Positions 5,860 to 15,450 of a stretch of 18,682 nucleotides of DNA are shown here, piece by piece. The notes below the pieces were generated by a model. The model ran no database searches and was not told the origin of the DNA. It saw nothing but the letters and a program-made list of their open reading frames with translations. How positions within the stretch are numbered: the stretch's first letter is position 1; every line of letters starts with the position of its first letter. Source of the DNA: an uncultured Opitutales bacterium. GTDB lineage: Bacteria > Verrucomicrobiota > Verrucomicrobiia > Opitutales > UBA9783. The stretch lies in contig CAKUXH010000009.1 of the NCBI GenBank assembly GCA_934700265.1, positions 1-18,682 of the forward strand. Direction: 5' to 3'. Position numbers and translations under genes: made by a program.

Positions 5860-8046
5860 ATGTTAAACATGATACCCACAGAAGAATTAGAAGCATTTTT
5901 ACGTGTAGATCACACCAATCCACACAGAATTTTAGGCCGTCATCGCTATGATAGAGAGTATTTTGTTATACGTACCTTTATCCCAAATGCCGATGAAGTG
6001 TTCGTCATTAAAGATGAAACACTCGAAGCTTTTCCTATGCAACGTATAGAAAATACCGATCTATTTAAATGCAGCGTTAATGGTGAATTTAAATATCGAT
6101 TCAAGGTCATCTCTGGATCAGCAGAAAAAATTTATAAAGATCCCTATCTATATTATCCGCTTTTAGAAGACGAAGATTTGTACTTATTTAATCAAGGCAA
6201 TCATCATCGCATTTATAATAAGTTAGGGGCACATTGGACTAATATTCAACGCGAAGATGGATACCTATTCGCCGTTTGGGCACCCAATGCGCGTCGTGTT
6301 TCAGTTGTAGGTGACTTTAATAATTGGGACGGACGCTGCCATCCGATGCGTTTGCGAGGGAGTTCTGGCATCTGGGAGCTTTTCATCCCAGGGCTAAAAC
6401 ATGGCTTTAAATATAAATTTGAATTGTATGATGCCAATAAGCAAATACAATTGAAAGCAGATCCATACGCACATTCGGGTGAACATGACCATGGACACGC
6501 TTCCATTTTATGCGAATCATTAGATGATTTTAAATGGACTGATAAGGAATGGTTAACAAAACGTTCGCAGCAAGATTGCAAAATACGTCCGTTATCGATT
6601 TATGAAATACATTTGGATTCTTGGAAGCATGATGAACACGGTCAACCATTAAACTACCGAGATTTAGCAAAAGAACTGGTAGCCTATTTAAAAACCACGG
6701 GGTTCAATTACGTTGAATTTATGCCAGTTGCTGAACACCCATTTGCAGGTTCTTGGGGGTACCAAGTAACTGGATTTTTTGCTCCTACTTCGCGCTATGG
6801 AACCCCACAAGATTTTCAGTATCTTATCGACATATTACATAAGCACAACATTGGCGTTATTATTGACTGGGTTCCGGGACACTTTCCTAAAGATGCATTC
6901 GGTTTAGCAAAGTTTGATGGAACAGCGCTGTATGAACATGCTGATCCAAGGCAAGGAGAGCACCAAGATTGGGGTACGCTCATCTTTAACTATGGACGCA
7001 ACGAAGTCCGTAACTTTCTCACCAGTAATGCCTTATTCTGGATCGACAAATTTCATATCGATGGACTACGTGTAGATGCCGTTGCATCTATGCTTTACTT
7101 AAATTATTCACGTAAAGAAGGTGAATGGATTCCCAACCGTTATGGCGGTAAAGAAAACATTGAAGCTATAGAATTCCTTCGATCAACCAATGATCTAATA
7201 CATCAATACTATCCAGGCGTCATTACCATTGCCGAAGAATCAACATCTTTCGGACGCGTTTCACAGCCCACACAAGTATACGGTTTAGGCTTCGACTTTA
7301 AATGGAACATGGGCTGGATGCACGACGTATTAAGTTATTGCAAGGAAGACCCCATCCATCGTAAATATCACCACAATAAAATGACATTTGCGATGCTTTA
7401 CCAGTATTCCGAAAATTTTATTAATGTATTTTCGCACGATGAGGTTGTTTACGGTAAATGCTCCATGGTCCAAAAGATGGGCTCGAACTATTTTACCGAT
7501 AAACTAAGTACCTTGAAAACCTTGTATGGCTTTATGTGGGGATGGCCTGGCAAAAAAACGCTATTCATGGGCGATGAATTCGCTCAATGTAATGAATGGG
7601 ACTATCGTAAACAACTCGATTGGTACCTTCTCAAAGATAAGAATCACGACGGGGTAAGGCAACTTATCAGCGATTTAAATAAGCTGTACATTTCCAACAC
7701 ATCCTGGCATACCTATGATATGCGTGGCGATGGTTTTTGTTGGATCAATCCGAACGATTGCGACAATAGCGTCTTTTCTTTCATCAGAAAAAATTCAGAA
7801 AATCAAGAAACTTTGCTGTTCATTTCCAATTTCACACCGATGGAACGCCACAATTACGAATGCGGCGCCCCCTTCAAAGGGCAGTGGAAAGAAATCTTAA
7901 ACACCGATGCCACTATTTATGGTGGACAAAATAGAGGAAATGCAGGTACACTCGAAGCCTTCGAACAATCTCGAGATAATCAACCTGCAACGCTTCGATT
8001 ATATTTGCCACCATTATCAACGCTTATTCTGAAATATCAATGCTAA
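5860..8046 (+). CDS. glgB: 1,4-alpha-glucan branching enzyme
   Basis: GlgB cuts alpha-1,4 glucan chains and rejoins them as alpha-1,6 branches during glycogen synthesis. With the start at 5860 the protein has 728 residues, the length of E. coli GlgB. Order: N-terminal beta-sandwich domain (NPHRILGRH near residue 20), CBM48 domain (FAVWAPNARRVSVVGDFNNW, about 137-156), GH13 barrel with VEFMPVAEHPFAGSWGYQ (about 285-302), nucleophile D406 (DGLRVDA), acid/base E459 (IAEEST) and stabiliser D527 (FSHDEVVYGK), then a C-terminal beta domain. E. coli has D405, E458 and D526. The usual YExHxGSW motif reads YEIHLDSW, with Asp replacing Gly. The frame is open back to 5770, but the strong promoter and the family length favour 5860 (5869 is possible). 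No other glycogen gene is adjacent. It is divergent from the 165-residue unknown gene. Confidence 0.96.
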   Translation: MLNMIPTEELEAFLRVDHTNPHRILGRHRYDREYFVIRTFIPNADEVFVIKDETLEAFPMQRIENTDLFKCSVNGEFKYRFKVISGSAEKIYKDPYLYYPLLEDEDLYLFNQGNHHRIYNKLGAHWTNIQREDGYLFAVWAPNARRVSVVGDFNNWDGRCHPMRLRGSSGIWELFIPGLKHGFKYKFELYDANKQIQLKADPYAHSGEHDHGHASILCESLDDFKWTDKEWLTKRSQQDCKIRPLSIYEIHLDSWKHDEHGQPLNYRDLAKELVAYLKTTGFNYVEFMPVAEHPFAGSWGYQVTGFFAPTSRYGTPQDFQYLIDILHKHNIGVIIDWVPGHFPKDAFGLAKFDGTALYEHADPRQGEHQDWGTLIFNYGRNEVRNFLTSNALFWIDKFHIDGLRVDAVASMLYLNYSRKEGEWIPNRYGGKENIEAIEFLRSTNDLIHQYYPGVITIAEESTSFGRVSQPTQVYGLGFDFKWNMGWMHDVLSYCKEDPIHRKYHHNKMTFAMLYQYSENFINVFSHDEVVYGKCSMVQKMGSNYFTDKLSTLKTLYGFMWGWPGKKTLFMGDEFAQCNEWDYRKQLDWYLLKDKNHDGVRQLISDLNKLYISNTSWHTYDMRGDGFCWINPNDCDNSVFSFIRKNSENQETLLFISNFTPMERHNYECGAPFKGQWKEILNTDATIYGGQNRGNAGTLEAFEQSRDNQPATLRLYLPPLSTLILKYQC

Positions 8047-8096
8047 GAAAACTACTTTAACACAAAACCCATACTATTTCATGTAAGCTATTAAAC

Positions 8097-8132
8097 CATA
8101 AGAGTACCGTCTTTATAAACGATACTCTTATG
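8097..8132. terminator. Hairpin between convergent glgB and proS, weak T-runs
   Basis: A 10-bp perfect stem, CATAAGAGTA (8097-8106) with TACTCTTATG (8123-8132), is extended by three more pairs after one mismatch. It lies between the stops of glgB and proS, where a shared terminator is expected. The plus strand continues with A-rich sequence, and the minus strand has only a short TTT after two G, so it is not a classical intrinsic terminator in either direction. Confidence 0.5.
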
Positions 8133-8154
8133 AAAAATAAAAAACCAAATTACA

Positions 8155-9636
8155 TCAATAAGCTTTAGCAAAAATAGCTAACGGGCAATTTGATTTTCCA
8201 GTAAATAAGCATTTTCCGCGCTCTTGCTGAAATTTTTGTGGTAAGCAACGAACCGTTACTTTCAATTCATTTTTGATTTTTGCTTCTGTTATTAGATCTT
8301 CTGACCAAAAAGCCAGCGCAAATCCACCTTCTTTTTTGAAAAAGTTATAAAACTCGTCCACAGATTGAACTCTCTGCATCGAACGATCACGATTTTCAGC
8401 AGCATGCTCAAACAAACGTTTTTGCATAAGATCCAAACCGTTTGTAAAATCATTTACAAACACATCATTTACTATCGTATTTTTTGTAAGCTGATCGCGC
8501 CAAGCGTAGGTAACTGTATTGCTCTCAACTTCAGAATTTCCAACCTCAATCAAGCAGCAAACACCTTTCTTAATCCATTGCCAACGTTTTTCACCACCCC
8601 GTAAATTACGCTTATCCACATCCACATAAATCGAAGAACGCCAATTTTTGTTTTGCAACTTTTGTTTTAATTGATCGCAGTAAGCTTCAATTTTTTCGCG
8701 TTGAGTCTCATCATGAATAATCGGAAGGATAACTGCATGACAGTTAGCAACGTTCGGAGGCATTATAAATCCATCATCATCTGAATGCGTCATGATCAAC
8801 GCACCAATTAGTCGCGTTGTAATTCCCCAAGAGGTTGTCCAGGCAAACTTGGTGATACCATCAGCATCTACAAATTGAATATTCATCGCCTTAGCAAAAT
8901 TTTGCCCTAAAAAGTGAGACGTACCTAATTGGAGTGCCTTACGATCCTGCATCATCGCCTCTAAAGTATACGTAGAAACTGCCCCCGGGAATCGTTCACT
9001 TGCTGTTTTTTCACCAACCATCACGGGAATCGCCAACTCTTCTTCAACAATTCGTCGGTAAATTTCCAACATTTGTAGTGTTTCTTGACGAGCTTCTTCC
9101 TCATTTGCATGAGCTGTATGCCCTTCTTGCCAAAGGAATTCTGATGTTCTTAAGAAGAGCCTTGTACGCATTTCCCAACGAACAACGTTAGCCCATTGAT
9201 TGATTAACAATGGCAAATCACGATAAGACTGAATCCAGCGAGAAAAAGATTCACCAATAATAGTTTCCGAAGTAGGACGCACAATGAGCGGCTCATCTAA
9301 TGGTGAACTGGGTTCCAACTGATGCTGGTCGTTTAATTTTAACCGAGAATGCGTAACGACTGCACATTCTTTTGCAAATCCTTCAACATGTTCAGCCTCT
9401 TTTTGCAAAAAACTTACGGGAATGAAAAGCGGAAAATAAGCGTTTTTATGCCCTGTTGCCTTAAACGCTTTATCTAATTTATCATGTAATGTCTCCCAAA
9501 TCTGATACCCCCATGGCTTTATAACCATACAACCACGTACCGGTGAATTTTCAGCTAAATCTGCAGCTCGTATTACCTGTTGATACCACTCGGAATAATT
9601 TTCTGTCCGTGTTGGAACAATTCCCGTTTTTTTCAT
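8155..9636 (-). CDS. proS: Prolyl-tRNA synthetase, short archaeal/eukaryotic type
   Basis: A class II synthetase of 493 residues that charges tRNA-Pro. It has no insertion editing domain; long bacterial ProRS enzymes of about 570 residues have one between motifs 2 and 3. Landmarks: motif 1 region SPVRGCMVIKPWGYQIW (31-47), the RPTSE substrate-binding signature (120-124), motif 2 RWEMRTRLFLRTSEFLWQEGH (153-173), and motif 3 TTSWGITTRLIGALIMTHSD (267-286), followed by the anticodon-binding domain (about 300-400). The C-terminal domain ends in FAKAY, as in type-3 enzymes, whose last Tyr reaches toward the active site. Cysteines near the end (GKCLFTGKSNC) recall the zinc site of this type. The start directly precedes the family's conserved opening. 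It is monocistronic and divergent from the pilus ATPase gene. Confidence 0.96.
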   Translation of the reverse strand: MKKTGIVPTRTENYSEWYQQVIRAADLAENSPVRGCMVIKPWGYQIWETLHDKLDKAFKATGHKNAYFPLFIPVSFLQKEAEHVEGFAKECAVVTHSRLKLNDQHQLEPSSPLDEPLIVRPTSETIIGESFSRWIQSYRDLPLLINQWANVVRWEMRTRLFLRTSEFLWQEGHTAHANEEEARQETLQMLEIYRRIVEEELAIPVMVGEKTASERFPGAVSTYTLEAMMQDRKALQLGTSHFLGQNFAKAMNIQFVDADGITKFAWTTSWGITTRLIGALIMTHSDDDGFIMPPNVANCHAVILPIIHDETQREKIEAYCDQLKQKLQNKNWRSSIYVDVDKRNLRGGEKRWQWIKKGVCCLIEVGNSEVESNTVTYAWRDQLTKNTIVNDVFVNDFTNGLDLMQKRLFEHAAENRDRSMQRVQSVDEFYNFFKKEGGFALAFWSEDLITEAKIKNELKVTVRCLPQKFQQERGKCLFTGKSNCPLAIFAKAY

Positions 9637-9644
9637 ATAACTTT

Positions 9645-9673
9645 ATTGAAGGCCATTCATTTTATTTTGGCAA
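9645..9673 (-). promoter_or_regulatory. Candidate promoter of proS
   Basis: On the minus strand, TTGCCA (9673-9668, 5 of 6), a 17-base spacer and TTCAAT (9650-9645, 4 of 6) end 8 bases before the ATG at 9636. No Shine-Dalgarno lies between, so the transcript would be nearly leaderless. Confidence 0.45.
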
Positions 9674-9775
9674 TCTTCTTGTACAAAAATTTCACTAAAA
9701 ATGCTGCAATGTATTTGTATGTTTTAACCAAAAAAGCAAAACTAACCCAAATACACCACCTTACAAAAAATGCAC

Positions 9776-9804
9776 TTGCTATTTTTTTTGTAAAATTGTA
9801 GAAT
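9776..9804 (+). promoter_or_regulatory. Candidate promoter of the pilus ATPase operon
   Basis: TTGCTA (9776-9781, 4 of 6), a 17-base spacer and TAGAAT (9799-9804, 5 of 6) end exactly 6 bases before the ATG at 9811. The predicted first transcribed base is the A of the start codon. The geometry is the same as at the pilin gene. Confidence 0.55.
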
Positions 9805-9810
9805 ATATTT

Positions 9811-12027
9811 ATGTCAGGGATTTCATCAGGAGCTAATCAGAGGTCTGTTCTTTCAAAGACATTAAAACGGTCTTTACTTTTAAAAATTTTGTCCAAAACA
9901 ACGCCGACAAAGGAAGATTTAGAGTCTATCATTGAATTAACGGCCACAAAAATTATCGATGACTTAGAAGCACAAAGTATTACGCTATATCTCATTGAAA
10001 ACGAACAGATCGCCTTTAAATATATTTACTATTCACCATCTTTATGGGCAGAACAAGCAAGTCTGGAAGATAAATTTAAAGAGAAAAAAGAACAACTTCT
10101 CAAATTAAAACTTCCGTTAGGCACAGGACTTGTCGGTAAAGTTATTCAAACAGGCGAAAGTAACATTTTTAATAAACTTGAAAATGGCGATGAATTACTT
10201 ACTTTGAGTAAAAATACAGATTTTGAAATCACGTCAATGATTACCGTTCCTTTGAAGGATCAACGGGTAATTGGCGCAATTCAAATTATTAATAAAGAAC
10301 CTAATTCTAAAAAACAATTTTTAGATAATGAGGACTTAAGCTGTCTTCAAGAATTAGCAGAATATACTTCTGCACTACTCTTACGTATTTTAGACCCAAG
10401 TTATGAAATCAATGAGTTAGATACCGCTCGCTATATTTCAAGTTTTACAGGTACTCCACTCGTTACTGAAGAAGAAGATTTAAATATCGATGAAAGATTT
10501 GTAGCTAGTTTCTCAGGAGAAATCATCCAACAAACCGGTATTTTCCCATTTAAGCGCATCGATGAAACAAATATTGGGGTCTTAATGAAAAATCCGCTTG
10601 ATTATCAAAGTCGCGAATCCTTTGCATTAAAGACGCAGTTAACAATCGATGAAGTTATTGTCATACCGTCTTCTTTGTTCGACCGTTTATTCAAACTTCA
10701 TTTTCCAGATATTTCTGAAGGTCAAGATATATTCGAATCTGGCCAAACTATTCATGAAATCACAAATATTATCACAAATGAATACAAAGCCCTTGAAGAA
10801 GTTTCAGATGTTGATGTAGAAAAACTAAAATCTGAAAATGAAACAAGTGCACCGATTGTAAAGCTTGTCAATCAAATTATCGAAGATGCTTACTTTGCAA
10901 GCGCAAGTGATATCCATATTGAGCCTCAAGAACGCGGACTCATCATCCGCTATCGAATTGATGGGGTATGTATGGAAAAACTTAACCTTCCACTAAAATC
11001 TTGCCCAGCTATCGTTGCTCGCATAAAGATTATGTGCGATTTGGATATTGCTCAAAAACGACTTCCGCAAGATGGCCGTATTGATTTTTCTCGATACACC
11101 ACCAAAAAGATTAATATTGACCTTCGTGTAGCGACATGCCCATCTATGTTTGGGGAAAAAGTAGTTATGCGTATTTTGGATAAACGCAAATCTGCCCTCC
11201 CTATCACAGCTCTAGGCTTTTCAGAAAAAAACCTAGCTACTTACCGCTCCTGCATACAACGGCCTTATGGAATGATTTTACACTGCGGTCCCACCGGTTC
11301 AGGTAAATCAATGACCCTGTTTTCGGCCTTAAAAGAAATTGCAAGTCCAGAAATTAACATTCAAACCGCCGAAGATCCTATTGAATATACCCTCGCTGGC
11401 ATTAATCAAATGCAGACACATAAAGCCATTGGTCTTACCTTCGCAGCTGCCTTACGTTCTTTCTTGCGTATGGACCCAGATGTTATTCTTGTAGGAGAAA
11501 TTCGTGATAAAGAAACCGCTGAAATTGCAATCGAAGCTGCGCTTACCGGTCACTTACTCCTTAGTACGCTACATACTAACGATGCACCTTCCACGATTGC
11601 ACGTTTTACCGATATCGGTATTGATCCATTCATGATTTCAGCATCATTATTGGTTGTATGCGCTCAGCGTTTAATTCGAAGAGTATGTTCTAAATGCTGC
11701 ACGACCGTAGATCCTACAGATGCAGAAAAACGGCTCTTAGAAAACGCCCTTCATTGGTCAGGACCTATTAAAAAAATGAACGAAAAAGGTTGCCCATTTT
11801 GCGGAGGCAGCGGTATGCGTGGTCGTATTGGTATTCATGAACTAATGGTAAACGATGATGAAATTACCTATGCTATCAATAACAACTTAGGTACTGAAAA
11901 GATTAAAGAATGTGCCATTAAAAATGGCATGTTAACTTTACATCAAGACGCAATGTTAAAAGTTAAAGAGGGTATAACTACCGTCTTAGAAGCCGTCTCA
12001 GTGGCCCCACCCGACGTTGTAGCTTAA
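9811..12027 (+). CDS. Type IV pilus/type II secretion assembly ATPase (PilB/GspE) with N-terminal GAF domain
   Basis: A 738-residue cytoplasmic motor that powers pilin polymerisation. Domain order: a GAF sensor domain (about 33-195; [14 protein letters not shown] 104-117, [17 protein letters not shown] 146-162), a GspE N-terminal adaptor domain (about 205-295; [24 protein letters not shown]), then the secretion ATPase (about 345-735). In the ATPase I see the Walker A GPTGSGKS (493-500), the Asp box EDPIEY (521-526), Walker [14 protein letters not shown] (554-566), the His box [13 protein letters not shown] (579-591) and a zinc site with C626/C629 and C661/C664, which marks the PilB/GspE branch and is absent from PilT. 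The GAF fusion makes it longer than the usual 500-570 residues and suggests control by a small ligand. The pilT gene follows after 16 bases. PilB fits better than GspE because of pilT. Confidence 0.93.
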   Translation: MSGISSGANQRSVLSKTLKRSLLLKILSKTTPTKEDLESIIELTATKIIDDLEAQSITLYLIENEQIAFKYIYYSPSLWAEQASLEDKFKEKKEQLLKLKLPLGTGLVGKVIQTGESNIFNKLENGDELLTLSKNTDFEITSMITVPLKDQRVIGAIQIINKEPNSKKQFLDNEDLSCLQELAEYTSALLLRILDPSYEINELDTARYISSFTGTPLVTEEEDLNIDERFVASFSGEIIQQTGIFPFKRIDETNIGVLMKNPLDYQSRESFALKTQLTIDEVIVIPSSLFDRLFKLHFPDISEGQDIFESGQTIHEITNIITNEYKALEEVSDVDVEKLKSENETSAPIVKLVNQIIEDAYFASASDIHIEPQERGLIIRYRIDGVCMEKLNLPLKSCPAIVARIKIMCDLDIAQKRLPQDGRIDFSRYTTKKINIDLRVATCPSMFGEKVVMRILDKRKSALPITALGFSEKNLATYRSCIQRPYGMILHCGPTGSGKSMTLFSALKEIASPEINIQTAEDPIEYTLAGINQMQTHKAIGLTFAAALRSFLRMDPDVILVGEIRDKETAEIAIEAALTGHLLLSTLHTNDAPSTIARFTDIGIDPFMISASLLVVCAQRLIRRVCSKCCTTVDPTDAEKRLLENALHWSGPIKKMNEKGCPFCGGSGMRGRIGIHELMVNDDEITYAINNNLGTEKIKECAIKNGMLTLHQDAMLKVKEGITTVLEAVSVAPPDVVA

Positions 12028-12030
12028 TAA

Positions 12031-12038
12031 AGGAAGGA
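12031..12038 (+). promoter_or_regulatory. Shine-Dalgarno of pilT
   Basis: AGGAAGGA lies 5 bases before the ATG at 12044. It is the clearest ribosome binding site in the window and belongs to an operon-internal gene, unlike the first genes, which lack one. The organism therefore can use Shine-Dalgarno initiation. Confidence 0.8.
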
Positions 12039-12043
12039 AATTT

Positions 12044-13159
12044 ATGTCAATTTCTATTGATAATCTTATTCAAATAGCGTTGGAAGAACGTGCTTCTGAT
12101 ATTCACTTACGATGTAATGAAAAACCTATTTTCAGGATTGATGGAACTATTCGCATTTTAGAAATGACTGCCCTTTCTAAAGCAGATATGGAAGCTTATG
12201 TAAAAGAGCTTGTTCCAGAAAAATTAATGGCTGCATTTCGACTAAATCATGAAGCTGACTTCGCTTATACGCCACAAATTGCTGGGCAAATCATTCGTTT
12301 GCGCGTCAATGTTTTTACATCACAAAATCATTATGGCATTGTTATGCGCATCATCAATGAACACGCCCTCGATTTAAACACAATCGGATTTCCTGATTTC
12401 CAGCTACAAAAAATAAAGGAAATATTGACTTACCCACGCGGTCTTATCCTCGTTGTAGGTCCAACAGGATCCGGGAAATCCACTACCCTAGCGGCGATGA
12501 TTGATTACATCAATAAAAACTATAATAAACACATCATCACGATTGAAGATCCTATCGAATATGTTTATCAACGCCAACGCTCTATTATCACACAAAGAGA
12601 GCTCGGTAAAGATACTCCTTCATTCCAAAAAGCACTTGCTGGCGCATTACGACAAGATCCTGACGTTATTCTTGTTGGAGAAATGAGAGATTTGGCAACC
12701 ATTGAAGCTGCTGTTTCTGCAGCAGAAACAGGACATCTTGTTTTATCTACACTGCATACCACTGGATCAACTCGAACTGTCGATCGCATTATAGATGCCT
12801 TCCCAGAGGCCGGCAAAGAACTTGTACGAACACAATTAGCATCTAACCTTATTGGTGTTATTTCTCAGGTGCTTTGTAAGAAAAAAAACAGTGTTGGTCG
12901 TCTCCCTGCTTTTGAAATTATGTTGCACTCTGATGCCATCGGAAGTTTAATTCGTGATAACAAAACTTTCCGTATCCAAACAGAAATCGAAGTTAATCAA
13001 CAAGCTGGTATGTTACCTCTAGATCGGCATCTATTTCAATTATATCAACAAGACCAAATTTCTCAAGATGAAGCGCTAATGAAAGCCCTTCTTCCTAAAG
13101 AGCTTCGTGAACGCATGCAAAGCTGCCCTTCTAAAAAGAAAGGATTATTTTCTCTTTGA
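12044..13159 (+). CDS. pilT: Type IV pilus retraction ATPase PilT
   Basis: A 371-residue hexameric cytoplasmic ATPase expected to depolymerise pili for retraction and twitching. The N-terminal PAS-like domain begins IDNLIQIALEERASDIHLRCNEKPIFRIDG, matching the PilT start. The motor has Walker A GPTGSGKS (139-146), the Asp box EDPIEYVY (168-175), Walker [14 protein letters not shown] (204-216) and the His box TGHLVLSTLHTTG (229-241). DAIGSLIRDNKTFRIQTEI (about 303-321) matches the PilT retraction motif usually written AIRNLIRE. There is no zinc cysteine site, which separates it from PilB/GspE. It lies 16 bases after the GAF-ATPase gene, has a good Shine-Dalgarno and is surely co-transcribed with it. 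Length fits PilT (about 345) with a slightly longer C-terminus ending in a Lys-rich stretch. Confidence 0.95.
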   Translation: MSISIDNLIQIALEERASDIHLRCNEKPIFRIDGTIRILEMTALSKADMEAYVKELVPEKLMAAFRLNHEADFAYTPQIAGQIIRLRVNVFTSQNHYGIVMRIINEHALDLNTIGFPDFQLQKIKEILTYPRGLILVVGPTGSGKSTTLAAMIDYINKNYNKHIITIEDPIEYVYQRQRSIITQRELGKDTPSFQKALAGALRQDPDVILVGEMRDLATIEAAVSAAETGHLVLSTLHTTGSTRTVDRIIDAFPEAGKELVRTQLASNLIGVISQVLCKKKNSVGRLPAFEIMLHSDAIGSLIRDNKTFRIQTEIEVNQQAGMLPLDRHLFQLYQQDQISQDEALMKALLPKELRERMQSCPSKKKGLFSL

Positions 13160-13180
13160 TTTTTGTTAAAAAATTAGTTT

Positions 13181-13189
13181 TGTTATTAT
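13181..13189 (+). promoter_or_regulatory. Candidate extended -10 promoter of the clpP-obg-tsaB cluster
   Basis: TGT (13181-13183) directly precedes TATTAT (13184-13189), an extended -10 with a 5 of 6 match. The -35 is poor (TTGTTA at 13163-13168, 15-base spacer). The predicted transcription start is about 13196, one base before the ATG at 13197 and after the ATG at 13191, so it bears on the choice of the clpP start. Confidence 0.4.
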
Positions 13190-13190
13190 T

Positions 13191-15397
<2,207 letters not shown>

Positions 15398-15418
15398 TTT
15401 ATAATTTATTATAAAAAA

Positions 15419-15450
15419 TATAAAAGCCGCAAAAATTTGCGGCTTTTATA
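15419..15450. terminator. Bidirectional terminator between the tsaB-like gene and gyrA
   Basis: A perfect 15-bp inverted repeat has arms 15419-15433 and 15436-15450, with GCCGC/GCGGC cores flanked by A-runs and T-runs, so each strand ends in a T-rich tract. It begins 22 bases after the tsaB-like stop and touches the gyrA stop codon (15451-15453), serving both convergent units. Confidence 0.9.

Noticed and set aside
12501..12816. Short alternative frames inside pilT on both strands
   Set aside because: They lie across the Walker motifs of an intact pilT and show no independent coding evidence.
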